From contig NZ_JAOBTQ010000001.1 of NCBI RefSeq assembly GCF_033366695.1, positions 868,001 through 932,000 of the forward strand: a DNA stretch of 64,000 bases, given 5' to 3'. The translations under genes and the position numbers were made by a program. The notes beneath the pieces were generated by a model. It was not told where the DNA came from and did no database searches. It saw only the letters and a program-made list of their open reading frames with translations. This document shows positions 8,282 through 17,463 of this stretch, one piece after another. Numbering within the stretch: position 1 is the stretch's first letter; every line of letters starts with the position of its first letter. The DNA comes from Streptomyces sp. SCL15-4. Its GTDB lineage: Bacteria > Actinomycetota > Actinomycetes > Streptomycetales > Streptomycetaceae.

Positions 8282-8623
8282 TGGCGGGACCGCGAGGGCT
8301 GGGCGGCCGGCCTGGAGCGGCACGAGGACGGCTGGCGCCCCCGCTTCGACCGTGACGCGATGATCGCCGCGCTGGCGGAGACCGTCCGGTGTTCCTCCCT
8401 GCCCGCGTGGCGGCGGGTCGGCTGCCCCACCCTGGCCGTCTTCGCCCGGTCCGGCCTGGTTCCGGCACCGGCCGTCGACGCGATGCTCGCACAGCGCCCG
8501 GCGACCCTGGCCGTCAGCGTCCCCGGCACCGGCCACGACGCCCACATGGAACGTCCGGAGGTCCTGCACGACCTGCTGGAGGAGTTCCTCGCCGGTCTCG
8601 GTGGCCTGTCCCCGCAGAGGTGA
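8282..8623 (+). pseudogene. C-terminal half of an alpha/beta hydrolase
   Basis: From about 8282, frame 2 reads WRDREGWAAGLERHEDGWRP, then RFDRDAMIAALAETV, RVGCPTLAVFARSG and PGTGHDAHMERPEVLHDLLEEFL. This is the C-terminal half of an alpha/beta hydrolase, with the last catalytic histidine in GTGHD. The nucleophile half is absent. The piece begins exactly where the DUF1684 similarity stops. The shorter open frame from the ATG at 8360 could still be read, but it would have no catalytic serine. Confidence 0.65.
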
Positions 8624-8678
8624 GCCGCCGGCGCCGCCGGGCCCGTACGGCCGTCCTTCCTCCGGGGCCGCGAGCGGC

Positions 8679-9581
8679 TCAACGCGCGTCGGCGAGGATC
8701 GCTCGCAGCCGTGCCCGGCATTCGGCCACGAAGGCGGGGAAGGTGTCCCAGTAGAAGGAGATCCCGCTGAGGCCCACCGCGATCGCCCAGGCGCGGGCGC
8801 GCGTCCAGGTCACCTCGTCCAGGTCCAAGGTGTCCCGGTAGGCCTGCCGTGCTCGTGGCGGCAGGTCCCAGAGCGTGGCGTGCTCGGCGTCGGGGAAGCC
8901 GACCGAGAGCGTGCCGAAGTCGATCACCGCGTGGAGCCTGCCGTCCCGGACCAGGACGTTGGTCGGCTTGAGGTCGCCGTGCAGCCACACGTGCGGTCCG
9001 GAGGGCTCGGGCAGTGCGAGCGCGGCACGCCACAGCTCTTCCAGGGCGTCGATGTCCAGCTCGGAGCCCACGGTGGTCCGGCAGTCGTCGAGACATCTGC
9101 CGACCCACTCGTCGCACGGCCTCAGGCTGCCTCCGCGATACCAGCCGAGGTCGCCCGTGCGCGTCGCGCCCCTGAGGTCGATGCGGTGCAGCTCCCTCAC
9201 GACCGCCGCGAGGTCGGCGCCGAAGGCGGCCCAGTCCCGGACGGTGTCCGGTCCGGCCTCGTCGCCGTCGATCCAGCGGTGGACCGACCAGACCAGCGGG
9301 AAGGCGTCGGCGGGCGTCCCGGCGTGAACGACCTCGGGAATGGGGCAGGGAAGGAGGGGCGCCAGGCGGGGAAGCCATTTCTGTTCCTTCCGCACGGACC
9401 GCGCGTGGTCGGCGGTGCGCGGCAGGCGCACGAGCAGGTCGTCGCCCAGCCGGTACATGGTGTTGTCCGTGCCCGCGCCCGCGGGCGACAAGGGCAGGGC
9501 GGCCCACCGCGGGCGCTGCTCCCTCAGCAGTGACCGCACCAGCGTCTCGTCGACCGGGATCTCGTTCTCGTGAAGCGTCAC
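8679..9581 (-). CDS. Aminoglycoside phosphotransferase-family kinase
   Basis: A 300-aa APH-fold kinase. The N-lobe has PAGAGTDNTMYRLGDDLLVR. The catalytic loop is HGDLKPTNVLV and the metal-binding motif is IDFGTLSVGFP. These are the Brenner and DFG-like motifs of APH/choline kinases. The start is taken as GTG at 9581, giving the usual short leader before the fold (VTLHENEIPVDE); the ribosome site is weak. The family includes antibiotic kinases, but most Streptomyces members have unknown small-molecule substrates. It is divergent from the MFS gene. Confidence 0.9.
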   Translation of the reverse strand: MTLHENEIPVDETLVRSLLREQRPRWAALPLSPAGAGTDNTMYRLGDDLLVRLPRTADHARSVRKEQKWLPRLAPLLPCPIPEVVHAGTPADAFPLVWSVHRWIDGDEAGPDTVRDWAAFGADLAAVVRELHRIDLRGATRTGDLGWYRGGSLRPCDEWVGRCLDDCRTTVGSELDIDALEELWRAALALPEPSGPHVWLHGDLKPTNVLVRDGRLHAVIDFGTLSVGFPDAEHATLWDLPPRARQAYRDTLDLDEVTWTRARAWAIAVGLSGISFYWDTFPAFVAECRARLRAILADAR

Positions 9582-9711
9582 GGCGGGAGTCTCATCGTCG
9601 GACGGCACGGGAGGCCAGTGATTATCCGGCGGCCTCGCATGGTGCCGGGGCCGGTCCGGCGGCGGGTGAATTCGGTTGCGGCGGGACCGGTGGGCCGGGT
9701 GGGGTACTGCC

Positions 9712-10959
9712 ATGGACGGTGCCACGCGGCCGGCGCGACGGGCCGGAGCGGAAGCGGCGCGCCAGGTCACGGCCCGGCCGGCGCTCTGGCGCGCTACGGC
9801 CGTACTCGCGGCCCTGATGCTGGCCGCCTTCACCCTCAACACCGTGGAGAGCCTGCCGGTCGGTCTGCTGGAGCCGGTCGCCCGGAGCCTGCGGGTGTCC
9901 CTGCCGGCGGCCGGCCTGCTGGTCACCGGGTACGGCCTGACGGTCGCCGTGGCCTCCGTGCCGCTCGCCCACGTCCTGCGGGCGGTGCCCCGGCGCCATG
10001 TGCTCGCCGGGCTGCTGGCCGCGCTGGTCGTGTCCGGCGTCGTCTCGGCGCTGGCCCCCTCCTACGGCGTCCTCCTCGCGGCGCGGCTGCCGGCCGCCCT
10101 CGCGCAGGCGCTGTTCTGGGCCGTGATGGGCCCGGTCGCGGTGGGCCTGTTCGCGCCCGGGGTGCGCGGGCGGGTGGTCGGGGCGCTGTCCGTGGCCGGT
10201 TCGCTCGCCCTGGTGCTCGGCGTTCCGGCCGCGACCTGGCTGGGCCGGCACAGCGGCTGGCGGCTGCCGTTCGCGCTCCCGGCCGCGCTGGGCCTGGTCT
10301 GTCTCGTGACGATCGCCGTCCTGCTGCCGACCTCGCGCCCGGAGGAGGAGCCCGCCGCCTACGCGGCCGGTCCCGACGGCCGCCGGTTCGCCACCGTGCT
10401 GGCGGCGGGGTTCCTCTCCGCCACGGGCGCGTTCGCGGGATACACCTACATCGTGGCGTTCCTGGAGCGCGTGAGCGGGTTCGCCCCGGGCACGGTCAGC
10501 GCGCTGCTCTCGGTCTTCGGCGTCGCGTGCCTGGCCGGCGTGAGCGTCACCGCCGTCCTGCTGGACCGCTTTCCGTACGCGGCGCTGACCGCCGCCGTGG
10601 CCGTACAGGCCGTGGGCATGCTCGGCCTGTACGCGGCCGGCGGCCGGCCCGGGGCGGCGGTGGTGTTCCTGGTGCTGACGGGCGGGGCGCTCGGGCCGGT
10701 GTTCATGGCCGCGCAGAACGCGATGCTGCACTGTGCCCCGGGCCGTACGGATCTCGCGCTCGCGGCGAACTCCGGCTGCTACAACGCCGGTATCGCGGCG
10801 GGCGCCACGCTCGGGTCGCTGCTCCTGCCGCACGCCGGCCCGCGGGGCGTCTTCCTCGCCGGCGGGCTGCTGACCGCGGGGGCCTGCGCGGTGCTGCTCG
10901 GCGGTCACCTGCCGCGTCGGCGACGGCGGCCCGCCGGCCGTCACCTGCCGCGTCGGTGA
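9712..10959 (+). CDS. MFS transporter (DHA1/arabinose-efflux type)
   Basis: A 415-aa protein with about 12 hydrophobic segments. TVESLPVGLLEPVARSLRVS in the first loop and the TGYGLTVAVASVPLAHVLR region resemble the DHA1 drug/sugar efflux group. The ATG at 9712 is preferred because it gives a normal short cytoplasmic N-terminus; the in-frame start at 9676 adds only 12 residues. The gene is divergent from the phosphotransferase gene, with a 130-bp gap. The last 18 codons are a duplicated segment, with the stop codon lying in the second copy. Confidence 0.92.
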   Translation: MDGATRPARRAGAEAARQVTARPALWRATAVLAALMLAAFTLNTVESLPVGLLEPVARSLRVSLPAAGLLVTGYGLTVAVASVPLAHVLRAVPRRHVLAGLLAALVVSGVVSALAPSYGVLLAARLPAALAQALFWAVMGPVAVGLFAPGVRGRVVGALSVAGSLALVLGVPAATWLGRHSGWRLPFALPAALGLVCLVTIAVLLPTSRPEEEPAAYAAGPDGRRFATVLAAGFLSATGAFAGYTYIVAFLERVSGFAPGTVSALLSVFGVACLAGVSVTAVLLDRFPYAALTAAVAVQAVGMLGLYAAGGRPGAAVVFLVLTGGALGPVFMAAQNAMLHCAPGRTDLALAANSGCYNAGIAAGATLGSLLLPHAGPRGVFLAGGLLTAGACAVLLGGHLPRRRRRPAGRHLPRR

Positions 10960-10975
10960 CAGCGGCCCGCCGGCC
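10904..10975 (+). repeat. 36-bp tandem duplication across the end of the MFS gene
   Basis: Bases 10904-10939 and 10940-10975 are the same 36-base unit, differing at two positions. One of the differences (GGCGAC to GGTGAC) creates the TGA stop of the MFS gene within the second copy. The duplicated peptide reads GHLPRRRRRPA and then GRHLPRR. Confidence 0.85.
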
Positions 10976-11050
10976 CTGCCCGCGCCGCACCGTGCCGAGC
11001 GGCTTGCCGTGGGCAGGTGTCGGCCCGGGGTGCGGGGGCATCGGCGGTGT

Positions 11051-11899
11051 ATGGACGTACTACGCTCTTCGGCCCGGGCAGCGGACAGCAGACCCATGGC
11101 CATGGCGGCCCGGGCCGGTTTCGCGGCGCGTGGCCTGATCTACGTACTGGTGGCCGTGCTCGCGCTGCGGATCGCCTTCGGCGGTGGCGGCGGCCAGCGC
11201 CAGGCCGACCGGGGCGGCGCGCTCGGCGAGCTGGCCGAGCGGCCGTTCGGTTCGGCACTGCTGTGGATCGTGGGCATCGCGCTCGCCGGGATGGCCCTGT
11301 GGCGGCTGTCGGAGGCGGTGTTCGGCGCGTCGGGCCCCGACGGGTCCAAGCTCTCCCGGCGGGCGGCGGCCCTGGCCCGTTTCATCTTCTACTGTTTCGT
11401 CTCCTACTCGGTGCTCGCCTACGCGGCCGGGAGCCGGGGCAGCGGCAGCGGCTCGTCCGACCGGCACACCGACGACGTCACCGCCCGTGTGCTGGAGTGG
11501 CCCGCCGGTCAGTGGCTGCTCGGCCTCGCCGGAGCGGGTGTGGTGGTGGCCGGTCTGTGGATCTCGGTGCGGGCCGTGCAGCGCAAGTTCCTGAAGCACC
11601 TGCGGACCGAGGCCCTGTCCGGCCGGACCCGGTCGGTGGTGGAGGCCCTCGGGGTGACGGGTGGTACGGCCCGTGGCGTCGTCTTCGCGGCGGCCGGTGT
11701 GTTCGCCGTCGTCGCGGCCGTACGGCATCAGCCGGGCCGCGCGAAGGGCATGGACGACACCCTGCGCGCGTTCCGCGACCTGCCGGCCGGACCGTGGCTG
11801 CTCGCCCTGGTCGCAGTCGGTCTGGCCGCGTTCGGCCTCTTCTCCTGGTGCAACGCCCGCTGGCGCAAGGTCCGGCCCGGCGGCGGGCCGGTGGGCTGA
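11051..11899 (+). CDS. DUF1206 membrane protein
   Basis: A 282-aa protein with the DUF1206 pattern of three repeated two-helix units: ARAGFAARGLIYVLVAVLA, then LARFIFYCFVSYSVLAYAAG, then GGTARGVVFAAAGVFAVVAA. Each unit is followed by a helix with a G-x-W-L-L/GI-L element. The function of the family is unknown, although it is widespread in actinomycetes. I start at the ATG at 11051; the first hydrophobic segment begins about 25 residues later. It follows the MFS gene by 91 bases on the same strand. Confidence 0.88.
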   Translation: MDVLRSSARAADSRPMAMAARAGFAARGLIYVLVAVLALRIAFGGGGGQRQADRGGALGELAERPFGSALLWIVGIALAGMALWRLSEAVFGASGPDGSKLSRRAAALARFIFYCFVSYSVLAYAAGSRGSGSGSSDRHTDDVTARVLEWPAGQWLLGLAGAGVVVAGLWISVRAVQRKFLKHLRTEALSGRTRSVVEALGVTGGTARGVVFAAAGVFAVVAAVRHQPGRAKGMDDTLRAFRDLPAGPWLLALVAVGLAAFGLFSWCNARWRKVRPGGGPVG

Positions 11900-12780
11900 G
11901 CGGGCCGGTCGGCGGATTCCGGCTTGCCGCGGGCTGCGGCGCAGGCCTGGACCGGGGCCATGCCGACGCCGCCTACCGATGACCGTCTCGCGTCGCCACC
12001 GGCGCGCACCCCGGGTACGCGAGCGGCCAGCGCCGAGTGCGCGGTCCGTCGCGCTGGTCCGCCCGTCGGAGCGCAAGACCATGACCATGATGTCCGGCGA
12101 GACGCTGACAGGGTTGCCGTCGAGGTACCGGCAGCGTGCACACCAGCCGATGCCGACGGTGCGAGAGCGAGCGTGGACAGGGTGAGGACGGCGGCACGGA
12201 GCAGCCGCCTGCCGGGTCCGGCCGTACGGGTCCGGCGGAGGCCGGTCTCGGACGGGCGGGCGGCGGCCCGGGATGTGGGCGGACCCGGCGGACGGGTGCG
12301 ACGCGGACGGGTGCGGGCCGGCTGCTCGTTGGGCCCGTCCGGTCTGATTGGGCCGGGGCATCCGGGTATCCCGCCGCGGGCGGTCCGGTCGGCGGGGCCG
12401 GTGGACGCACGCGACGCGGACGCGGACGGGCGGGCGCGGCGCGGACGCGGACGGGCGGGCGCGGCGCGGACGCGGACGGGCGGGCGGCGGCCCGGGATGT
12501 GGGCGGACGCGGCGGGCGGGCGGCGGCCCGGGACGTAGGCGGACCCGGCACACGGGCGCGGCGCGGACGCGGACGGGTGCGGGCCGGCTGCTCGACGGGT
12601 CCGGCGGGTCCGACTCGGCCGGAGCATCCGGGGGCCCCGGGCCGCAGGTGGTCCCGTCAGCGTGGCCGTCCCGTGGGTCGCTCCTCTTCCACTCCCCTGA
12701 GCCTTCGGGGCCGCGCCCCCTGGTGCGTGGTCGCGTCGGCCAACCGATCCACGGCCTCCCGGCGCCGGCGGTCCGGCGGA
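11900..12780. other. Long spacer, repeat-rich, with a possible secreted-protein relic
   Basis: No intact gene is evident in 880 bp. On the minus strand around 12145-12215 a frame reads RRLLRAAVLTLSTLALAPSA, which looks exactly like a signal peptide, but no start codon precedes it and the reading frame after it has no recognisable domain. It may be the leftover of a secreted protein. The rest is GC-rich repeat DNA, listed separately. Confidence 0.5.
12251..12594. repeat. GC-rich minisatellite and dispersed direct repeats
   Basis: A 25-base unit beginning GCGGACGCGGACGGGCGGGC occurs in two exact consecutive copies (12416-12440, 12441-12465), and a third copy from 12466 breaks down. A second unit, GACGGGCGGGCGGCGGCCCG plus about 17 bases, occurs at 12251, 12475 and, with small changes, 12512. 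A third, 26 bases long and beginning GCGGACGGGTGCGGGCCGGC, is repeated exactly at 12303 and 12569. The copies suggest slipped replication and local duplication. Confidence 0.85.
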
Positions 12781-13803
12781 CTAGGCGGTGGCCGCCGGGG
12801 TGTCGGGCCGGTGTGGACGTGTCTCGTCCTGGGCGGTGAGCCGGGGGAAGGCGCGGGCGGCGGCCAGGAAGCCGAGCGTCGTCAGCACGAACGGCCAGGT
12901 GAAGGCCCGGCCGCCGGACGGGGCGAGCAGATGGGCGACGGCCGGGGTCGCGGCGGTCGCCGTCGCGGCGCCGAGCAGCGCGTACAGCAGGGTGGCCGGG
13001 GTCACGGCGAGGAACACACCGCACAGGGCTACGGCGACGAGCACCGCGTTGCAGCCCATGGTGCCGTCGGCGACGGCGGCCTCCGGTGCGCCGAGCGCCC
13101 AGGCCGTCAAAACGCCCGTGGCGCTGCCGGCGCAGGCCAGCAGCGCCACGGCCCGGCCGGCCAGGAACAGCCCCGCGAGGAGCAGTGCCCCGGCGTACCA
13201 CTCGTCCAGGAAGAAGACCTGCGAGATGTTGCGGAAGAACGCCCGCCACAGGTCGTCCGGGTGCGGCGCGGTCGGTCCGGTGGCCGGGCGGGGCAGCGCG
13301 GCGAGGCCGGCATCGTGCGGCCGGATCCGCCGGTAGGCGGGCGCGGCGACCGTGATCGCGCTCGCCAGCAGGCAGTACGGCAGGGTCAGCGGCGGCAGCC
13401 GCCACACCCGCAGCAGCCCGGTCACGGCGGCGGTGGCGACCGCGGTCACCGCGCAGCCCGCGGCGGCGAGCAGCGCCGTGGACAGCCGGCCGGCGCCGAG
13501 GAACACCGCGCACCACAGCGCGACGAGGCAGGAGTTGAAGCCCTCCAGCCCCTGCTCCACGCGGTCGCGGGCGACGCGCAGCAGCCGTGCCGTGCCGGTG
13601 CCGAGGGCGGCGCCGCCGAGTGCGTAGGCGCCGTAGCGCCAGTCGGCCGTGGCGAGGGCGAGGCAGAAGACGGCTCCGGTCCGCGCGTCGGCCTGGAACA
13701 TCACCTGGGCCGGTCCGCGCAGCAGCCACCGCCCGCAGCCCCTGGCCCGCCCCCGACGCCACCACCGGACACCGTCCGACCGCCGCACGTTCCGCCCCCT
13801 CAC
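12781..13803 (-). CDS. Urea transporter (UT family)
   Basis: A 340-aa membrane protein with the two-fold UT arrangement. Typical segments are FFRNISQVFFLDEWYAGALL (first half) and GLEGFNSCLVALWCAVFLGA with TMGCNAVLVAVALCGVFL, in which the conserved N-x-x-L-V elements line the urea pore. It should be a passive urea channel in the cytoplasmic membrane. The GTG start at 13803 is fixed by GGGGAG six bases upstream; two ATG codons further out lack a ribosome site. No urease genes are in the window. Confidence 0.88.
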   Translation of the reverse strand: MRGRNVRRSDGVRWWRRGRARGCGRWLLRGPAQVMFQADARTGAVFCLALATADWRYGAYALGGAALGTGTARLLRVARDRVEQGLEGFNSCLVALWCAVFLGAGRLSTALLAAAGCAVTAVATAAVTGLLRVWRLPPLTLPYCLLASAITVAAPAYRRIRPHDAGLAALPRPATGPTAPHPDDLWRAFFRNISQVFFLDEWYAGALLLAGLFLAGRAVALLACAGSATGVLTAWALGAPEAAVADGTMGCNAVLVAVALCGVFLAVTPATLLYALLGAATATAATPAVAHLLAPSGGRAFTWPFVLTTLGFLAAARAFPRLTAQDETRPHRPDTPAATA

Positions 13804-14057
13804 CGACGTCCTCCCCATGTTCCGCATTGCGGTATGCATCTTCCGACATACGGTACGGAGCTGTCGAGCGGCGTACGGCCATCACCAATACGGTGCCGAC
13901 GGAGGTGTGGGTGACACGGGAGGGGCGCAAGCGGCTGTTGCGAAGTGCGCCGGGGCGTGCGACAAACGGCAGGCATCTTCCGCGCGATCCGGGGCAGCCG
14001 CCTGGTGAAGAATGCGCTGACCAAAAGATCAGCACGAGCGGAGACGAGGAACACGCG

Positions 14058-14426
14058 GTGGACACGGCGGCGATGAACGAACAGGCGGGGCCGGAGCGGC
14101 TGTCCGTCATCCGGTCCACCATCGACGGGGTCACCGTCGTCACGGTGATCGGTGAGATCGACCACCACACCTCGGGCGTACTGCGGGACGCCCTCACCCC
14201 CATGGACTCCGTGCCCGGCGAGCGCACGGTCGCCGATCTGAGCGGGGTGCCGTTCATGGACTCCAGCGGCATCAACGTCCTCATCGCCGGCCACCAGGCC
14301 CATCAACCGCCGGGCTGGCTACGGCTGGCGGGCGTCCGCAATCCCGTCCTGCGCACCCTGGAGATCGTCGGCCTCACCCCGCTGATCGCCTGCTACCCGA
14401 GCATCCGGGAAGCCTTGGAGGCCTGA
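14058..14426 (+). CDS. STAS-domain anti-sigma-factor antagonist
   Basis: A 122-aa STAS protein of the SpoIIAA/BldG/RsbV type: VTVVTVIGEIDHHTSGVLRDAL strand-helix start, VADLSGVPFMDSSGINVLI containing the DSSG phosphorylation site, and a C-terminal helix SIREALEA. Such proteins bind anti-sigma kinases when their serine is unphosphorylated. The GTG at 14058 has GACGAGGA seven bases upstream; an ATG five codons later is an alternative. No partner kinase is adjacent, so it probably acts in trans. Confidence 0.92.
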   Translation: MDTAAMNEQAGPERLSVIRSTIDGVTVVTVIGEIDHHTSGVLRDALTPMDSVPGERTVADLSGVPFMDSSGINVLIAGHQAHQPPGWLRLAGVRNPVLRTLEIVGLTPLIACYPSIREALEA

Positions 14427-14427
14427 G

Positions 14428-14455
14428 GGTCCGCCGCCGCGGACGCCGGCGGACC
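14428..14455. terminator. Bidirectional terminator hairpin between STAS and bL37 genes
   Basis: GGTCCGCCG (14428-14436) pairs perfectly with CGGCGGACC (14447-14455) across a 10-base loop, between two convergent genes. There is no T-run, as is common in Streptomyces. Confidence 0.6.
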
Positions 14456-14473
14456 GAGGGACCGCCAGGGGTG

Positions 14474-14551
14474 TCAGGACTGCGGGCGCTTCCCGTGGTT
14501 CGCCGGGTGGTTGCGGCGCGACTTCTTCTTCCGGCGTCGCTTCGAGGACAT
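14474..14551 (-). CDS. 50S ribosomal protein bL37
   Basis: A 25-codon gene, MSSKRRRKKK followed by SRRNHPANHGKRPQS, preceded by a near-perfect AAGGAGGT four bases upstream. Almost half of the residues are Lys or Arg and the tail ends in ANHGKRP. This matches the tiny basic actinobacterial ribosomal protein bL37, seen in mycobacterial 50S structures, and its Streptomyces versions. It is too short for ordinary gene callers. It stands alone between the STAS gene and a decayed greA-like gene, away from other ribosomal genes. Confidence 0.88.
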   Translation of the reverse strand: MSSKRRRKKKSRRNHPANHGKRPQS

Positions 14552-14649
14552 CGGTACCTCCTTGTGTGCCTTCTCGTGGACTGGAAGTAGCCCATATATC
14601 AGGACATAAGCACACTATCCCGGCGCAATCCGTCGTACACCCCAAGCGC

Positions 14650-14886
14650 AGCCGGTCCCGCTCCGGGAGTCCTCCGCCTCGGTCGGCGACCAGGCCGACC
14701 AGTTGCGGCGCGCCGACCAGCTGGGGCGCCGGGACCGGCGGATCGAGGACATCACCGAGCGGCTGCGCGAGGCGGAGCGGCCGCGCCCTGCTCGGCCGCC
14801 GGCCCGGTGACACCGTCCGCTACGACACTCCGGACGGGCCGGCGACGGCGGTCGTGATGTCGATCGGCGAGCCTCCGGCCGCGTGA
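14650..14886 (+). pseudogene. Decayed GreA/GreB-type transcription elongation factor
   Basis: One frame encodes RESSASVGDQADQLRRADQL, then DRRIEDITERLREA (about 14660-14780), the coiled-coil finger of a GreA-family factor. Immediately after, a different frame encodes GRALLGRRPGDTVRYDTPDG, then ATAVVMSIGEPPAA and a TGA at 14884-14886, the FKBP-like C-terminal end. About 50 residues of the C-terminal domain are missing at the junction, and the start region is not recognisable. It is a pseudogene produced by an internal deletion with a frame change. Confidence 0.72.
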
Positions 14887-14917
14887 TCCGCGAGGGGCCG
14901 TCTCCGTGCCTCTCCCG

Positions 14918-17431
14918 TCACGGGGCCGGTGCGGGTGCCGCGTCGGCGTTCCGGCGCACCGAGCAGTGCAGCGAGTCGTCCCGCACGTCGGCGACGATGG
15001 TGTCCCCGGGATCGGCCTCGCCGCCGAGCAGGAGCGTGGCGATGCGGTTGTCGAGTTCGGCCTGGATGGTGCGGCGCAGCGGGCGGGCGCCGAACTCCGG
15101 TTGGTGGCCGTGGGCGATGAGCAGCTTCTTTGCGTTCTCGGTGACCTCCAGGTCCAGGCCCTGGGCACGCACCTTGTGCTTGCTCCGGTCGAGCAGATGG
15201 TCCAGGATCCGGCCCAGGTCGTCCTCGGTCAGGCCGTGGAAGATGATGATGTCGTCGATCCGGTTGAGGAACTCCGGCAGGAACCGGCCGCGCAGATCCT
15301 CCATCAACTCGGCCTTGAGGTCGGACACGTCGCCCTTGTGGTCCAGGATGCGGTGCGCGCCGATGTTGGACGTCATGATGACGACGCAGTGCCGGAAGTC
15401 GACGGTGCGGCCCTGGGCGTCGGTCAGCCGTCCGTCGTCCAGGATCTGCAGCAAGGTGTTGAAGATGTCGGGATGCGCCTTCTCCACCTCGTCGAACAGC
15501 ACCACGCTGTAGGGCTGGCGGCGGACCTTCTCGGTGAGCTGGCCCGCCTCCTCGTAGCCGACGTATCCGGGAGGCGCGCCGACCAGCCGGGCGACGGTGT
15601 GCTTCTCCTGGAACTCGCTCATGTCGAAGCGGATCATGCGGTCGTCGCCGCCGAACAGCAGCGCGGCGAGGGTCTTGGCGAGTTCGGTCTTGCCGACACC
15701 GGTCGGGCCGAGGAAGAGGAACGATCCCACGGGGCGGTTGGGGTCGCCCATTCCGGCGCGGTTGCGGCGCACGGCCTGGGAGACGGCGGTGACCGCCTCG
15801 TCCTGGCCGACGATGCGCGCGTGCATCTCCTCTTCGAGACGCAGCAGTTTCTCCTTCTCGCCGGCGGTGAGCCGGGAGACCGGGATGCCGGTGCGGCGGG
15901 AGATGACGTCGGCGATGTCGGCGGCCGTGACGGAGACGACGCCCTCGCGGCGCTCCTCGATACCGGCGAGTTCGCCCTCCACCTCGGCGATCTGCCGCTT
16001 CAGCTCCGACGCCCTCTCGAAGTCCTCGGCGGACACGGCCTGGTCGAGTTCCCGTCGCAGCTTGGCGATGTGGTCCTCACGGCCGACGATCTCGGTGGAG
16101 CGTCCGCTGCCGCGCAGCCGCACCCGGGCACCGGCCTGGTCCATCACGTCGATGGCCTTGTCGGGCAGGAAGCGGTCGCTGACGTACCGGTCGGACAGTT
16201 CGGCGGCGGCGGCCAACGCGGCGTCGTCGAAACGGACTTGGTGGTGCGCCTCGTAGGAGTCGCGCAACCCCTCCAGGATCTGCACCGTCTCCTCGACGGT
16301 GGGTTCCGGGACCAGCACCGGCTGGAACCGGCGTTCCAGTGCGGCGTCCTTCTCGATGTACCTGCGGTACTCGTCGATGGTCGTGGCGCCCACGACGTGC
16401 AGTTCCCCGCGCGCGAGGGCGGGCTTGAGCATGTTGCCCGCGTCCATGGCGCCCTCGCCGGAGGCACCGGCGCCGACGACCGTGTGGAGTTCGTCGATGA
16501 ACAGGATGATGTCGCCGCCGGCCGCCTGGACGTCCTCGATGACCTTCTTCAGCCGTTCCTCGAACTGGCCCCGGTACTGGGCACCGGCCACCATGCCCGA
16601 CAGGTCCAGTGCGACGACCCGCTTGCCCTTCAGCGTGCCGGGGACCTCGTCGGCCACGATGCGCTGGGCGAGTCCCTCCACGATCGCGGTCTTGCCGACC
16701 CCGGGTTCGCCGATCAGCACCGGGTTGTTCTTGGAGCGCCGCGAGAGGATCTCCACGGTCTGCTCGATCTCGTCGGCCCGTCCGACGACCGGGTCGAGCT
16801 TGCCGGCCTTGGCCTCCTCGGTCAGGTCGCGGCCGAACTCGTCCAGGGTGGTGGCCGGCCGGCCGCGCTCGGCCTGGGCGGCCTCGGGGCGGGCCGCCGT
16901 CTGTTCGGTGAGGCCGGCCAGGCGCTTGGTGTCCAGGCCCTCGGCCCGCAGCATGCGCGCGGCGCCGGTGTCGCTGTCGCCGATCAGGGCGCCGAGGATG
17001 TGCTCGGGCCCGATGTAGGAGACACCGGTGGCCTGCGACCGGGCGAAGGCGGCGCGCAGCGTGCGCTTGGCCGCCGGGGTCAGGCCCGGTTGCGCGGAGG
17101 GCGCGCCGGACTCGCGGGGCAGCACCTTGGCCAGCTCGGCGGCGAGCGTGTCGGGCTCCACGCCCACCTGCGCGAGCAGCCGGCGCGACGGCTCGACCTG
17201 AGTGGCCGCCCACAGCAGGTGTTCGGTGTCCAGGTCGGAGGTGCCGTCGTCGGCGGCCCGCTGCGCGGCCAGGTTGAGCAAGGTCTGCGACGACTCGGTC
17301 AGCAGCCGTCCGATGGGCACACGCTGCACCGCTGGGGGCGAGGACGCCGGCGACATCCCGAAGAATCGATTCAGCAACTCGCTGAAGGGATCCGACGAAC
17401 CGCCGAACGGTGCACCGAACGACATCGACAT
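14918..17431 (-). CDS. ClpC/ClpB-type AAA+ unfoldase
   Basis: An 837-aa Hsp100 protein. It has a Gly/Pro/Ser-rich leader (1-35), a Clp-N double repeat (about 40-170), and a first AAA+ module with Walker A GEPGVGKT and Walker B IILFIDE. A short middle region with a UVR-type motif [13 protein letters not shown] indicates the ClpC rather than the ClpB coiled-coil type. A second AAA+ module has GPTGVGKT and [16 protein letters not shown], and a C-terminal D2-small domain ends at [16 protein letters not shown]. It unfolds proteins, for ClpP if the loop is present or as a disaggregase. The first start (17431) has AGGAG close upstream. It is transcribed alone. Confidence 0.95.
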   Translation of the reverse strand: MSMSFGAPFGGSSDPFSELLNRFFGMSPASSPPAVQRVPIGRLLTESSQTLLNLAAQRAADDGTSDLDTEHLLWAATQVEPSRRLLAQVGVEPDTLAAELAKVLPRESGAPSAQPGLTPAAKRTLRAAFARSQATGVSYIGPEHILGALIGDSDTGAARMLRAEGLDTKRLAGLTEQTAARPEAAQAERGRPATTLDEFGRDLTEEAKAGKLDPVVGRADEIEQTVEILSRRSKNNPVLIGEPGVGKTAIVEGLAQRIVADEVPGTLKGKRVVALDLSGMVAGAQYRGQFEERLKKVIEDVQAAGGDIILFIDELHTVVGAGASGEGAMDAGNMLKPALARGELHVVGATTIDEYRRYIEKDAALERRFQPVLVPEPTVEETVQILEGLRDSYEAHHQVRFDDAALAAAAELSDRYVSDRFLPDKAIDVMDQAGARVRLRGSGRSTEIVGREDHIAKLRRELDQAVSAEDFERASELKRQIAEVEGELAGIEERREGVVSVTAADIADVISRRTGIPVSRLTAGEKEKLLRLEEEMHARIVGQDEAVTAVSQAVRRNRAGMGDPNRPVGSFLFLGPTGVGKTELAKTLAALLFGGDDRMIRFDMSEFQEKHTVARLVGAPPGYVGYEEAGQLTEKVRRQPYSVVLFDEVEKAHPDIFNTLLQILDDGRLTDAQGRTVDFRHCVVIMTSNIGAHRILDHKGDVSDLKAELMEDLRGRFLPEFLNRIDDIIIFHGLTEDDLGRILDHLLDRSKHKVRAQGLDLEVTENAKKLLIAHGHQPEFGARPLRRTIQAELDNRIATLLLGGEADPGDTIVADVRDDSLHCSVRRNADAAPAPAP

Positions 17432-17463
17432 GACAGCTCCTGGCGCGTGTGAGAGGTCGGCCG

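Noticed and set aside
8679..9581. Antibiotic-resistance call for the two APH-fold genes (8679 and 44898)
   Set aside because: The fold is shared by many kinases with other substrates; no resistance-specific residues were recognised.
12130..12230. Signal-peptide-like reading on the minus strand (RRLLRAAVLTLSTLALAPSA)
   Set aside because: No start codon or ribosome site, and no protein domain follows; kept only as a possible relic in the spacer note.
14906..17452. An 848-codon plus-strand reading across the Clp gene
   Set aside because: Antisense shadow of an unmistakable AAA+ gene.
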